Source of the DNA: Ganoderma boninense
Lineage: Eukaryota > Basidiomycota > Agaricomycetes > Polyporales > Polyporaceae
DNA: 64,000 nucleotides
Direction: 5' to 3'
Assembly: GCA_002900995.3 (NCBI GenBank)
Contig: CM035305.1
Location: 1,612,001-1,676,000 of the forward strand
Shown here: positions 12,721 to 24,628 of the stretch, one piece after another
Layout of the letters: each line of letters begins with the position of its first letter
Numbering within the stretch: the stretch's first letter is position 1
The notes under the pieces: generated by a model
Seen by the model: only the letters and a program-made list of their open reading frames with translations
What the model was told of the DNA's origin: nothing
Database searches by the model: none
Translations under genes and position numbers: made by a program

Positions 12721-13319
12721 AATGGTTCCAGGCGCTCTGGCCTCGTGTATGCGCGTTGGGTGGGTAAGACATCCACTGCCAGCGTGCAGGCAGAGCGCCC
12801 TGAAGTTCCATCCCTCCGTGATATGACAGAGAAGACAGAAGAGCTTCTCGGACCTCGCCTGTGTGCCGTGTGTCTGGGCAGTCTAAGGTGGCACACAGCC
12901 GAGTTGCAGAATGTAGGGATCGCCGGGGTAGCCTTCTGAGTAGGGAAGACCACGGTATGTCCTCGTCCGAGTTGCGCACTTGGTCCGGGGTGGCATGCAT
13001 GACGCCAACTCAGTGCTAACCTTGGGGGCTCTGAATTGCAGTTATTTAACGCTTGATCCTGTCCATGGGCTCACAGACAAGTGGAGACTGAGGTGCCTGA
13101 GGCTGGATGCTCGCAGAAAGCGATTGAACTACTAGTATGAGGACCGCGACGGAGGTCAGCTCCGACGAAAACTTTGCACAAGTAGCTTGAGCGGTCTTCG
13201 TCCATCGAGACGGTCCGAGAAGCAGAAAGCCGTTCACGAAGTCCAAAAATCTGAAGACAACGAGTGTATTGGAAGTTATCTACGCGAGGCGCGTTCAGTA
13301 GAATGCTAGCCGACGGGAC

Positions 13320-13578
13320 AATCCTGAGCAAAAAATGCTGACAGTTCGACGGGACCGAAATTTGCAGTTCTCAGCGCCTATTTGCCGTGCTCCGGCTGTT
13401 TGTATATGTTTGATGCCAGCCGCCCTCTGAGGTTGAAGGCCAACTCTACGAATACACGTGACTCCACATTACTGGCGCTTATACATGATCAAGGTCGCGA
13501 CTCGCCTCTCGGAATCCACCTCGACCCCCGCTCCTGGAATTGCCTCTCAACCGAAGAGTGGTGGTGGGAAGGAGCCTG
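13320..13578 (-). repeat. Right terminal inverted repeat
   Basis: Reverse-complement copy of the left arm, ending GGAGCCTG directly before the 9-bp repeat. The inner boundary is approximate. Confidence 0.75.
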
Positions 13579-13587
13579 ACCCGCACC
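13579..13587. repeat. Right 9-bp target-site duplication
   Basis: ACCCGCACC, identical to 12452-12460, directly outside the right inverted repeat. Confidence 0.8.
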
Positions 13588-14145
13588 ACGAGTCCGCAGT
13601 GACCTGCGCGCCACGGACTTGGAGCGCAGCGGCCGCCCGATAACACTGCAACGCGATGTGGGAACGCGTTTAGACAAACAAAGAAGGTGGGCACGGTGCC
13701 TTGGTCGCCGTAGCTGGTCCCCATCGTCCTTTGTTGCCAGTGACCGCCCGTCGCAATGGAAGGGCCAGTTCCCTGGGCAGCAGCGGGCTGAATGGATCTG
13801 CGTCGGGGGCGTGGTGCTCGGCTGGTGGGGTATGGTTACAAGGCGAGAGAACGGGGTCCGTCAGAACGGATGATGGAAGAGGCGGCAATGGCCTTAGGCG
13901 GACCGCGCCTGATGCGCACCGGCGCCTGCAACCGGGCGCGCTTCTTGGCTTTGCTCCTCAGATTTGGACGACCATCTCCTCGCTCTTTCCTCCTCCCCCG
14001 CCGTCTTGTCCCGCTTAACGTATAGCTCTATCATCCTTTAACTCTTTTCAACTTGCCTCCACCTGCCGCTCGCACAGCAACCACACACCCGTTTCAAGCT
14101 CGCCCTCTCCACTACACAGATCACACTGCAATCTCGTGCGCTACC
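13588..14145. promoter_or_regulatory. Upstream region of the R3HCC1-like gene
   Basis: About 560 bp between the transposon and the ATG at 14146. The last 170 bp are C/T-rich (from about 13975), typical of start regions in this group of fungi. No defined motif is claimed. Confidence 0.4.
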
Positions 14146-14993
14146 ATGGCCGCGGCTCTCTCCCAGCTTTCTGCCTGTGTCACTCGTATCCTGTCCCTCA
14201 CCGGCTTTCCAAAGGAGCTCAAGACTAGGGACATCCAAGCCGCCTTCTCCGAGTGGGATAGTGTTAGCGGCGGCTTCAAGATCAAATGGATTAACGACAC
14301 GAGCCTCCTGATTGTATTTAATGACGCTACCGTAGGTGAGTGCTCATGTATGCCACTGAACATTGTCTTTCTCGCCATCTGCGTTTTATTTGGCTACTGA
14401 CGCTTGCATTGTACCCCCTGACAGCTAAGCGGGCGTACTTGCACGCTCTCGCATTCCCTCCCTCCATCTTCACCTCCCCCAACTCTTCAGGCACCGCTAC
14501 CATCAAACCCTACGATGGCCCAGATGCCCAGGACGTGATACAGTCCGTGAACTCCAGGACACACAACAACTCTGGGCGCGGCCACAACGTCCGCAACTCC
14601 GTCTCGCATGGCCGCGGTCTCTCCGTGAGCCACGCCTATCGTAACAACAACGCTTCCAACGGCAGTGCTCAGGCGAACGGCCACGATGCCGCGCGCGATC
14701 GCGAGCCGTCGCCCACCCTCCCTAACCTCCCCTCCCACCCGACGCTCAACGCACTCATTTCCTCATCCCTCGGGGGAGACGTCTCACCCGTTGATCCGAC
14801 AGCCTCAGACCCTGCCGTCCTCGCCGCTCAGCCTGAGCACGGCGCTCCACGCATTGGCGATCCGGGCAAGAGGATGCTCGGTGCGGCGCTGGGAGTCAGG
14901 CACCCCGGCCTCCCCCCTCGCGTTGTGGGCGGCGCACCGAACGGAGTCGGTGACGTGCAGCGAATGATGACGGGGCTCGTCGCCAGCGAGTGA
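14146..14993 (+). CDS. R3HCC1/R3HCC1L-like protein (RRM-like fold)
   Basis: Two exons, 14146-14335 and 14425-14993, with a GTGAGT...ACAG intron, give 252 aa. The ATG sits in a strong context (ACCATGGCC). The N-terminus contains LTGFPKELKTRDIQAAFSEW followed by GGFKIKWINDTSLLIVFND and then a helix in AKRAYLHALAFPPS. This is the pattern of the C-terminal RRM-like domain of animal R3HCC1 and R3HCC1L (a segment on following a regulatory domain, then IKWVDDTHALGVF). The rest is Asn/Ser/Gly-rich and disordered, with no R3H motif. An RNA-related role is inferred from the fold class only. It is transcribed away from the adjacent transposon. Confidence 0.7.
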
Positions 14994-15574
14994 GCGGCGT
15001 CCGTCTGGAATGATGTGTTGTCGTACGGCGGGTGCCAGGTGGCTGGCTCGAAACGCTCGCGGAAGAGCGATCTGGTTTTGGAATTATTGGAATTGGCGCG
15101 CACTCAGCACATAGTCAGGGGTGGAGGTTTATGTTCCCAGTATTCTGTTCCGCAATGTTCTCTTAGCCTGTAATTGCGCAGCGTCGTCTCTGTCGGTGTT
15201 GATCATTCCCCCCTTTACGCCTCACTGTCGGGTGTGCAGTCCATCCACGCTCGCGTAGCAGTGGCTGGTTCGCTCGAGCCCCCGTTTGGGTCATCGCCAT
15301 AGGTCGCCGTCATGCGCATGTTTTTGTATCGTGTTCTCTTCATTAGCTAGCGCACCTTTCTGTCGTACTCCTCAGTAATCAACCCAAGGTTTACGTTGTG
15401 GTGGCAGCCCATAGGGTGAAGAGACAGAATGATGCTCCCAGTCCCGGAGGAGCGGTCGCCTTCCCTTTTTGGCAATGATCTTCGGAAGTGGTGACGGGAG
15501 GGCGCGGGGCACGCTCCTCCGTCTCCCGTCTCATTCGTCCATGTTCTACGCCGACCTGCCAGCAGGGGACCGTC
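14994..15574. other. Intergenic region before the TPR gene
   Basis: About 580 bp between same-strand genes. I see presumptive 3' and 5' untranslated sequence only. Confidence 0.5.
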
Positions 15575-18129
15575 ATGGCTTCGGACGATCACAAAACTCG
15601 AGCTGAACAGCTGAAGGCCGACGGGAACGCCTTATACGTCAGAAACGACTTCTCCGCGGCACGGTCAAAATACACCCAGGCTATCAAGCTGGATGACAGC
15701 AATGCGGTCTTGTACTCTAACCGTGCAGCTACCTACATCGCTTCGAAACAGTGAGCATCCACTCGCAGTACATTGATGCGAAAGAATGGCTGACGCTGAG
15801 TTGCGAATGGAACATGACAGATATCTTGACGCAGCGAAGGATGCTCGCAAGGTGCAGTTGCAACGGTTTGAAGTCACTGTATGCGTCTCATCCACACTTT
15901 TCAGGCTGTCGATCTGGATTCCAAGAATGGAAAGGCTTGGGCGCGACTTGGAAAATCGACCTACGTATGGATCTCCTTCCTTCCATTCGGAAGACATGAT
16001 CTTACTGTCCTCTGCAGGAATTACACCTCCACGAGGTCAGCGTCGACGCATGGAAGAAGGCCCTTGAGACATTGCCAGCTGCTGGTCTTTCAACCCAAGA
16101 AGAACAACTGAAAAGGCATTTCGAAGAGGGCTTGAAGCTCGCCGAGACCGGTCTAGCTGCTGTCAAGGATCGGTCCACGAGTGACAACCGGATGCTTACC
16201 TTCCCGAACGCGCCGGATAAGTTGCCTTGGATGAAGGCATTGGCGATGGAGGATGTCCTCACGGCGAACAATGTCCTTAATACCTGTGTTCGTACTTCAC
16301 GCTTTGAAACCTGCCATTCCACCCATCTCACTGCAGGACGATGCAGGCATGGCCTCTGATGAACGCCTACAAGGTGACGATCTTTACTAGATGTTATGGG
16401 CCGCCCTTACTGACTGTGCCCGTTCAGGACTTCTCCGACGGCGTGAAGTCCATGAAGCAGCTCAAGAGGACGGAGACTGGTGCAGAGGGCAACCTGAATG
16501 TAATTCTCCTAGCCGTCCTCGTTCTATTTCCGCCAGAATGTGTTCAGTGACGACGGACCCTTCAGGCACTCCAGCTGATAGTTGGGGGCATACTGCGAGA
16601 TCAACGTGTTTTCCATATGGACGCGGCCGACTGGATCGAGAATCTCCAGCTGCAAGGTCCGTCGTGTCCTCCCTCCCCCCTCGCGCTCAGCTTGGTGTCC
16701 TTCGTGTTCATTACCGGCCTACGAGTCCTCCCCGGGCGATCGGTCACTGACGATAAACTCTAATCCAATCCAGTGGAGTTCGAACTCGCCGCGTTCGGCG
16801 GATGGCCAGAAGGCGGCGCAGAGACGATCAAGGAGGCGGCCGTGAAGCTCCTGGAGGATAAGGGCTGGAAGGCGACTCGCCTCGCTCTGGGGGCCACGAT
16901 CCGGTACGTCAAGCACTGGAATCAGGGCTTATGGTGCGCAAAATGTATGTGCAGAGCGATGTTGATCTACGGCTTTTCCCTGTTCAGAGCATGGTTTCTA
17001 CGAGCGTACTTCGCGGATCGGAGCGGGCAGAGCAAGACCGTTGCAATGCAATATTACAACAGCATCGTGGACGTGCTCGAGTGGGGCGCGAAGACTTGGC
17101 ATGGTGTGCCAACGTCCGATCGTGGTGTCATTTTCCTTAAAACATTCGTCCGTGCTATCAGGCGTATTCGCTTAGAGGCCTATCTTTCGGTGCGCTCCAC
17201 CAATGTCGATATTCGGATCCCCATGACTGAGCTGATAACGGACTTACCAGGCGCTGAGGGAGTATGAAGCGGAAGCAGGAGACGAGAATCCCCAGTTCAA
17301 CGTCGAGGAGCTTATAGATATGGCCAACCAGATGGTAGAAGAAACGTCGAATAATATGCCCAAAGCAGGAGACGACGCACCCATGGACAAGGGTGCTTGG
17401 TACTCGTTCTATGTCTTCCCGATTGCGGAAGCGCATGCGTGAGCCCACTTGGATATCCTCCGCAGACCGGCGCATGACTGACTCGCACGTATCGCACAAC
17501 CCGCAGAACTCTTGGCGCTGTGTTCCTGCAGCAAGGCCTCAGCGCAAAGCAGGAAGGCGACGCCGAGGAAGCAGAGAACATGCTTGCAGCTGCAGCCAAG
17601 TTCTACAAGAAGGCTGCGGAAATGTACCCGCCAGACGACGAGAACTTCCCCTGTGAGTCAGAATGAGCACCCACCTACCGACGAAAAGGCTAGCGTACTC
17701 ACGTTCTTGTCCGGGTTGCCTGCGGTAGTCTTCCTGAAGATATCGTTCGAGGCGGAGTGGCACCGAGGGCGGCCGCTGTCAGAGACCTTGCCCTTATGCG
17801 ACCGCATTCGCAAGGCATTGCCTGCGGTCGCGAAGATCTGGGAATTTAATCCTGCCGATAAGCTTCAGTCGCACATACACCAGCTGGACGAGTTCGAGAC
17901 GCGCGCGTACACGGGTCTATTAGAGGGGAAGTTTGCAATGGACACGCCTTCGGTGAGCGTCATAAATAACAAGATTTGGATGAAGCTGACACACTGCTGG
18001 ATGTTCGCCGCTGGCATGCAGTCCGACATCGCGCTGGACTTTTGAATGCCAGCGGGAGATGCTGCAGAGCTAACACTCAACCAGTCCATCCGTGATGCTG
18101 CGGCCATGATCTCTGGCGTATCTTTCTAA
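15575..18129 (+). CDS. TPR-repeat protein, function unknown
   Basis: A multi-exon gene. The first exons (15575-15750, 15821-15851, 15905-15964, 16018-16287, 16347-16373, 16428-16499) join in frame. They encode two to three TPR helices pairs: AEQLKADGNALYVRNDFSAA, YSNRAATYIASKQYLDAAKD, then AVDLDSKNGKAWARLGKSTY. A conserved-looking body follows (NALQLIVGGILRDQRVFHMD; AMQYYNSIVDVLEWGAKTW; TLPLCDRIRKALPAVAKIWE) and it ends SIRDAAAMISGVSF. Some borders are weak: the exon 4 donor is GTTCGT, and the last intron (about 17953 to 18084) is long for this gene. The TPR array resembles co-chaperone type TPRs, but I know no named function for the body, so none is assigned. The last 13 residues depend on the final splice choice. 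Confidence 0.75.
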
Positions 18130-20549
18130 AGTGTTCAAGGTTTGATGTTCAATCACGATATGCGGAGCTTTCTTGGGTCCCTCTACAAGCGCTTTGACTG
18201 ATATGCGGTCCGCTCGCAATGCTGGCCTCGTACGTGTCATATCTGGACCTGATGAACAGGCCTAGGGTTCGACGTATACACTAAGTGAGCGTCCCTCCTT
18301 TATGCATCCAAAGAAGTTCGCATATATTGACCGGGAATGTACCGTAATACAGTGCTATCGCGATGAAGCCAAACCCGCCCGGATATCCGGGGATATCTGG
18401 TCGTGATTGCGAACGTCAGCGAAGCATGATTGGTTATGAGCTTCTCTGAGACCTACAGCACTCAATCCTGGGGTCATGCGGTTCTTAAGTTCTATATCAT
18501 TTGCTGCCGCTGAGGCACGGCCGGGCCAGCCCTCCTTGTGAGGATCAGTTCAGTTTATGTGTCCTGTGATTCCCGCTAATGCAACCATTCGCAGTCGGCG
18601 CGGGCTCTGAAGCCAGGAAACCGTTCCCGCCAAGGAAGCGAGGAAGACATTGACACTGCTACCGTCGCTGTCAAGCTTTTTGCGGAACTCCAACCCCCGA
18701 CCGCTACAGATCGCCGCTAACGGCACCTCACCTTTGCGAAGGTACGCCAGTTCCCGTTGGTGGCGATATGGCGCCCATCCGTCCGAACTGTGAAGTTTAT
18801 CCAGCTCGATTCAATGGTACGGCAGATGGTCGTCCTACCGCCTTGCTGTTTAGGCAGACGCAGGGCACGGCTGTGGGATCAGAAGCTCGTTGTGCCTCTG
18901 AGAAGCCCCTGCCACCGCTGTGTTTTATGCTGAGTTGCGACGTCCGGTGTGAGATAAAAGCCAGGGCGGCTGATGCCTTTACGACACTCTATCCAGAAGC
19001 GCAGCCGCGATTCTTCCGGGCATTGCCAAAGGATGAGCTGAGTGGCACCCCAAATTGCCACAGCACCGCTCTTGTCGCAAGCCATGATGACACAGCGGGA
19101 CAGTAGGCATTTGAATGCACGAGCCAGCGCCGCGGATTCCACCGGCGTCGAGTCCAGTGGCGTCGCGCGTGCCACGCTAGGTTTTCTGTTAAAGAAATCG
19201 ACGCGAGTCAGTTGGCTCGGTCCTCCCAAGGTTCGCCGCAGTCCGCCGTAGTTCGCCCCACTGAGCAAGGAGTCGTCGGAGAGAATGGACACGTGTCGTT
19301 TGACTCGACAGGGTGGAGGCGCGAGCGGCGAAGCAAGGCCAGGGATTCGGAAATTTTAATGGGGCCGTCCGGGTGTCCGATCTGTAGGAGGTGATAGGGA
19401 TACTGCAACCGGCGAAATCGGGCGCTGTACTCAGCGCGATGCGGTCGACCGGTCACGCAGGATGCTGGATGGAGAATTCCACAGTTCCAGTTCCAGTTCC
19501 ACTCCGGCACAACGTTCGCGTGTCATGCCAACGAGCGTTGGCCGGATAGGATATCCAGGAACAGTGCTTTGCATAACATATGCAACGCGCATGAGACACA
19601 GCTAATTGTCACGGATATCCACGAGGCGCGCGCGATGCTTGCTGGACATCACGTCTGGATATCTGGATGAGGCGGCGTGACGTGTGTGGGGGAGCTACCG
19701 TCAGCTGACGGAAGTTTGTGTGCGCGTTCGGGGGCAAAGATCTGAAGAGAATTGAGCGAAGCCTCGGTACGTAGCTTCTGCGTGGGCTACACGGGCGACA
19801 GGAGGCAATTCTGCACGCCGCAGCCGACAAAGGGCGGGGATTGCATAACCGCCATGGGTAATACTTGGAACCCATCCGGCGCCGCGTAGACTGCGGGCGA
19901 GATGCGGCACCGGATGTAACTGTATTGTTTCCGCGGCCCAAGAAAAGCTGAGCTGGAGCAAGGAAGGCGATGCGTCTGCGTCCGTGTGTTGGAACTGTGC
20001 TTGGGCAGGGCGGGGGCATCAGTGATGGAGTCGTGTTATGGTGTGATCGAGGAGGGGGCAAGTGAGATGGATCATGGGAGGGAGAACAGCGAACAGGAAC
20101 GGGAGCGTGTGGATGATGGGCGCAGCGGGGAGAGTATGGAAGAGGCACAGATGGTGCGGTCACCATTACGACAGACGGGGATGCGAAGCATATAGGCTAT
20201 TAGTGGCACTGACAGGCGTGGTGTGGTGGGCGGGAGAGGAGGGGTTGGCGGGGATGGGGTCTCATGGGGCAGCGTTCTTGGGATGATGTGTATCAGGGGC
20301 GGGCCTTGCGATGGGAGGACATTCGGCCAAGCGGCCATTCTGGGCTTCCGGTGGATGATTGTGGTTGCGCTTCCATATGCGGACACCTTGGAACCCTCTT
20401 GGAACGCTTCTCGCTTGCGGGCTCTCACCGATCTCACAGCTTCCGTTCACAACCTCCTCGTCCCTGCAGTGCCGCCCATCTCCTTCAAATACCCTTCCCG
20501 TCCGTCCCCCGCCCCCCACCTTCGCCCCCTTCCGACTCCCTCCCTCCCC
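18130..20549. other. 2.4 kb intergenic region
   Basis: No supported gene. It contains several GGATATCC/GGATATCTGG-type words (about 18382-18402, 19554-19560, 19613-19622, 19654-19664) and a short TTCCAG triplet repeat near 19482-19500. The last 100 bp (20450-20549) are strongly C/T-rich and probably hold the transcription start of the next gene. Confidence 0.5.
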
Positions 20550-22455
20550 ATGACCCTCCCTTCTCCGAAACGTGCCTTTCCCCGCCCGTGCCACCATCCC
20601 GGCGTCCCCTTCGGTGAGCCGCCCTACAAGCGGGCCAAGACCTACCACGCGCCCTCTTCATTATCAGCATCCCAACCGTGCGGCAGCAACACCGCCGGCC
20701 CCCCAATCGCATTTTTGCCGGCGTGCGATCAGAGTCCGCGCCCTCTGACCAGCTGTGCGTCGAATTTTAATGAGGTTCCCGAGCCTCAGGTGAGTCTCCC
20801 GTCTCCTGCGCCGGTGCCACAGGGTGCCACACACTCTGCATGCATGGAAGCCGTCATCATGGCAATGTTTCCTTTCCGCCCCTTGTCTCGCCTCGTGCAT
20901 CAATCCTGCCGTGCTTTGTCCCCCAACAGCTTTTGTTCCATGGCGTCCATAACCCGCTGCGTCGGGCTGATCATTCCTGATTTAACCAGGCGCTCGGTAA
21001 CTTCCAAAGCGTGTTTTCGCTTCCTTTCGATCATCGAATGCCGCGAGGTCTCGATTATGCTAGCCTCTCTGGCAATCCCACCGCTCCCTCAAGAACGGAC
21101 CCCGCTCCTGCAGACGATTATATACCCCATGACGAGGCCAAAGCCTTCGCCACTTTGTCTTCCAACTCTCCTCCCTCTCCCACTCTTTCTCACCACGGTC
21201 CTCCAATGATCTCCAGCTTCGGCCCGAAGGTGGACTCCCCGACCTTCGCCGGTCAATATGCCACCGTCAGCAAAGAACGCACTCCGGCCAGCCTTGAGTG
21301 GGACACTCGCAATCTAGGTCTCTTTTGGGACCCGTTTGACACCATCAGCAAGTTCTCGTCAGACGTGTGCTTGATATTGCCTGGCTGACATTTTTTCGTT
21401 CAGTTTCCAGTGATCAGCCCTTTCCGGGAAATTTCGTCGGAGCTGTCGACCCATTGCGAGATGGAAACCCCATTTACCTCACGCAGCCAAACGATCCACC
21501 TTCGCCGTTATCTCGCTCCATGTCGCGTTCGAGCTTCGCCTCGAGTTCGTACGCAGAAGACTACCCTACGCCGACGTCCGATACAACGGCGGTCACCACG
21601 CCCGCGCCTAGTGAAGGTTGCATCGGTTCGCCTTCCGAGCATCCCCAAGTTCTATTTGGACAGGACTTCTTGCTCGCCGTGGAAGCGAAGAAGAGCGAGC
21701 ACGAGCACTCTTACGTCTCAGGATCCGCGACCTTCTCCCCCACTACCTTTACGCTCGACTTCTCGCTTCCGCAAGCGACCTTACTACCCCCAACATCCAA
21801 CGCCGCTCCTTTATCGACGGCTAGGCGACACAGCGAACCTGCGAATCTCGCCGCCTGTAGCTTCCCATCATTTTTTGTCCCGTGCCACGAGGCGTCTTCG
21901 CAAGCCATGTTCGTCCCTGGTGACTCGATGACGCATTCGATCGCAGATAATCTCGTGTCGTCGAACTTGGCCTCGGCATCCCACTCCGTCCCCTCATCGA
22001 TCGCACCCCATCAGACGCAGCTCCCAACACTCCAGCATCCCCGACCGGTCCGTGCTTTCAAGCCGCAGATCCTTCTCTCTGAGCTTCACTACGATCCCAA
22101 GGACTTTGTCAGGCGGCGGTCGGAGCCTGTGATCCCTTTACCTGAGCTTGACGTCGCCAGCCACATTCCTCTCGATATTGTTCCTGAAGACGACGAAGAC
22201 GGGGACTCGATGGAGGTGGAAGACCCCTGCCAGTTCGAGGGGGTCGCCGAAGAGGGATGCGACGAGCAGTCCTTCGATCTATTCGGGGAGGACGGGTCGT
22301 GGCCTGTGACGGAAAGCTTCCTCCCATACAACGATTGGTCTTGGCTCCAGTCGGTCTCTTCCGGGCCGCAGCCCGCACAGCAGCCTGACTTCGTCATCTC
22401 TCCGTCGTCGCAAGTGCCTGCCAGTTACGGTGCGGCTGGCTGGAATATGTATTAA
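20550..22455 (+). CDS. Unknown Ser/Pro-rich protein with acidic C-terminus
   Basis: The ATG at 20550 follows a long pyrimidine tract. Exon 1 carries a basic nuclear-localisation-like stretch (PYKRAKT, about residue 30). It appears to join, through a GTGAGT intron starting at 20790 and ending at 20989, to ALGNFQSVFSLPFDHRMPRG and on to about 21350. A second intron ending near 21403-21412 leads into a long last exon (SDQPFPGNFVGAVDPLRDGN onward) to the stop at 22453-22455. The borders of that second intron are ambiguous because two donor/acceptor pairs are possible. The protein is Ser/Pro-rich with short hydrophobic patches such as FKPQILLSELHYDPKDF. A strongly acidic segment (DIVPEDDEDGDSMEVED) precedes the C-terminus. 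A basic N-terminus with an acidic tail would fit a transcriptional cofactor, but no domain supports it. Confidence 0.6.
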
Positions 22456-23051
22456 TCGGACCTGGACCGTTTCGGTTTCTTCTCTGTCGTACGCATCGCA
22501 TTCACTCTCGCTGTCCTTGTCATCGGTCACTGCACGCTGTAGCCCGCACGCACATACATATTGCTCACTCTCATTGGCGCATCGATCCCGGTTTTTCTCT
22601 CACCTGTAGCGATACTGCTTTCATTCGTTCTGCATAGATCTCTCACCCTTCCATGTTCGTCTTCGTCACATATGATATACAATATATTGCCGCGCGTCCA
22701 GGGCGACTCCCCCAGAATGGCCAACATGCGAGAGAGAGGGAGAGTCTGGACCGGTCCAAGGGGACATGGAGCAAGCGCAGATCGTAATCTGAGCTGGGAC
22801 GGGCGCCTGAGACGTTTAGACGCTGTGGAGATGGGCCGGTTCCGGGTATCTGACTCAAGCGAGCCAATCAGCGTTGGGGTCGCCGCAGACCTTAGCTCCG
22901 CTCTGGCTGACTTCTCTCTCTCCTTGGCCACCATCCTCATGTTTGTCTTGCCTGGCCTACAGATGTCCGGCGGCCGTATACATCTTCATAGCTAGCAACT
23001 TTTGCCTCTACTCCCCCAAATCTTCCTGTTCTCGTCCTGTCCGTCGACGTC
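22456..23051. other. Intergenic region
   Basis: About 600 bp between same-strand genes with no recognisable element. The last 80 bp are C/T-rich. Confidence 0.5.
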
Positions 23052-24041
23052 ATGCTGTCGCGATTATCCAGGGCGGCTTCGAGGACCTTGACGTCAACAG
23101 TCGAAGTGGGAGGAGGAGGGCGATGTTCACAGGTTCAAGACGACAAGGAGTTCCTGGTGAGTAGATTCATTCCGCAAGGGATTTGCAGGACCTTCATGAA
23201 TTGCACCCGTTTAGAGCCTGAACGTCGACGAACTGTGCCAACTCGTTCGGCCCCTCCCTCTGTTTGCCTGGAACAGGGTCTCTGATATCTGCGCCCGCAC
23301 CGTCGCACCCGTTTACAACGTTCTCTCTTCTACCCTTCACGATGACGTAGAGCACCTTGCGCAGCTCTTCGTCGACATGGAGGTCGCGACTGTGGGAGAC
23401 CCGGACATAAAATATTTTGAGGTAAGCACGCGCCCTAGATGTCACTTCTGTCTGCGTGCATGAGCTTATTCCGGCGCCGACAAAGCCTGTCGAGCGAGAT
23501 ATGCCACCCACCAGCTTAACACGTTGTCAGGGTACAACCGACCTTACAGCTCTGCCTTGCCTGCCATCGCCTCCTCATGCTAGACGACGATCGTCTGTCA
23601 GTATTCCCTTCGCTTCTTGTCTGCTCACTGCTCACGGGGCAAGCTGACGTAGACATCCTCCCTCCTCCAGACACATGACGCCTCATTGGTCATCAGCAAC
23701 TGCGACCCGTCAATACCGACCATTGTTGTTACACCCTGCCCCTCATTACCGCGAGAGGACGCGTGCCTCATCCCTTACCAGGACGCCGCGTTTGGCAACC
23801 GGTTACCCGTCCCGACACATCCTGTCCTAAACGATGTCTTTCCTCCGCTCATGGCGAAGCCATTCCCGCTGGTGGAGCGTTGGAGATATGAGGACGGTCA
23901 TTGGCAGGCACAGCTGCCCCCAGTGCAGGAACAAATGTCAAAAGGCATGTTCTCCAGACCCCTTTCTACCAGACGCCAGAGGACTGTCGAGCGCACGCAC
24001 CCTTCGCGTGGGCGAACGTGTTACTCGCGGAGCAGCCATAG
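23052..24041 (+). CDS. Unknown protein, five exons
   Basis: Exons 23052-23156, 23215-23421, 23550-23600, 23671-23922 and 23958-24041 join in frame to 232 aa. The N-terminus (MLSRLSRAASRTLTS) is Arg/Ser-rich and could be a mitochondrial presequence. The body contains LNVDELCQLVRPLPLFAWNR, LCLACHRLLMLDDDRLS and VERWRYEDGHWQAQLPP. It ends TPEDCRAHAPFAWANVLLAE followed by QP and a stop. I recognise no family. The last intron would be only 35 nt, short for this genome. If it is not removed, the reading continues in another frame to about 24051 and loses the compositionally better C-terminus. The intron at 23422-23549 is longer than usual. Confidence 0.55.
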
Positions 24042-24628
24042 AGAAGGCTGAAACGTCGGCATGTCGTCTCGCGCGTGGGGGCGGCGACGTAGTTTAAGTC
24101 ATCCCCGCATCTCCCAACCTGGACCATGTATGGATCTTACAGCTTGCTTACAACATTTAGTCGTACATCTCATCAGCATTTGCATTTATATCGCATTGTT
24201 ATTCCATTCGCTTCATGTACATATGCCCCGTCACGACCATCTCTCTCGTTCTGTTTAGCTAGGATACAAGCACCTGGGTTTATGGCAATGCTATCTGTGA
24301 AGATGTGATACCTGCATCTAATACCTCGGAATTCGAATTGGCGGACATGCGCGCGACGACGAGCGGGAACCCGTTACTTCTGCAAGTTCGAGTCCTCGGG
24401 AAAGTCGGGAGCTGGAGGGATGCACGTGTTCGGGTGATGGATGTATGCGGTGACCTCACTGCGTGTGGCGGCTACACGAGCTCCGCCATCGCCACCGACC
24501 ACGTATTCCATGCTCTACGTCCACCTTGGGCTCGACGCAGAGCTCACCAATCCCACATAATCGTTCGTCGCCTCTCTGTCCCATCGTTTGCGCAGCTTAC
24601 CGGGGCCACAGCTACTCCCTAACCCCCG
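24042..24628. other. Intergenic region before the NVJ2-like gene
   Basis: About 590 bp. A short GTTCGAGTCC word near 24385 resembles a tRNA T-loop, but no matching A box or foldable stems were found. Nothing else is supported. Confidence 0.5.

Larger units (their letters stand above)
12461..13578. mobile_element. Non-autonomous Mutator-like DNA transposon (long-TIR MITE)
   Basis: The 1118-bp element has long terminal inverted repeats. The left arm runs from 12461 to about 12720 and the right arm from about 13320 to 13578. The outer 23 bases are perfectly inverted (starting CAGGCTCCTTCCCACCACCA). An inner block of roughly 60 bp (12608-12672 against 13371-13436) differs at only about one position, and similarity continues in patches to about 12720. 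Perfect 9-bp direct repeats (ACCCGCACC) flank it. Long TIRs with a 9-bp target duplication are the hallmark of the Mutator/MULE superfamily; hAT and KDZ elements usually make 8-bp duplications. The roughly 600-bp centre carries no transposase-like frame, so the copy must have been moved by a transposase encoded elsewhere. Confidence 0.8.

Noticed and set aside
18380..19670. Recurring GGATATCC/GGATATCTGG words as a binding-site array
   Set aside because: Irregular spacing and orientation; the same words occur elsewhere (for example 51389, 52959) without pattern.
24375..24395. T-loop-like GTTCGAGTCC, possible tRNA
   Set aside because: Upstream sequence lacks an A box and does not form a cloverleaf.
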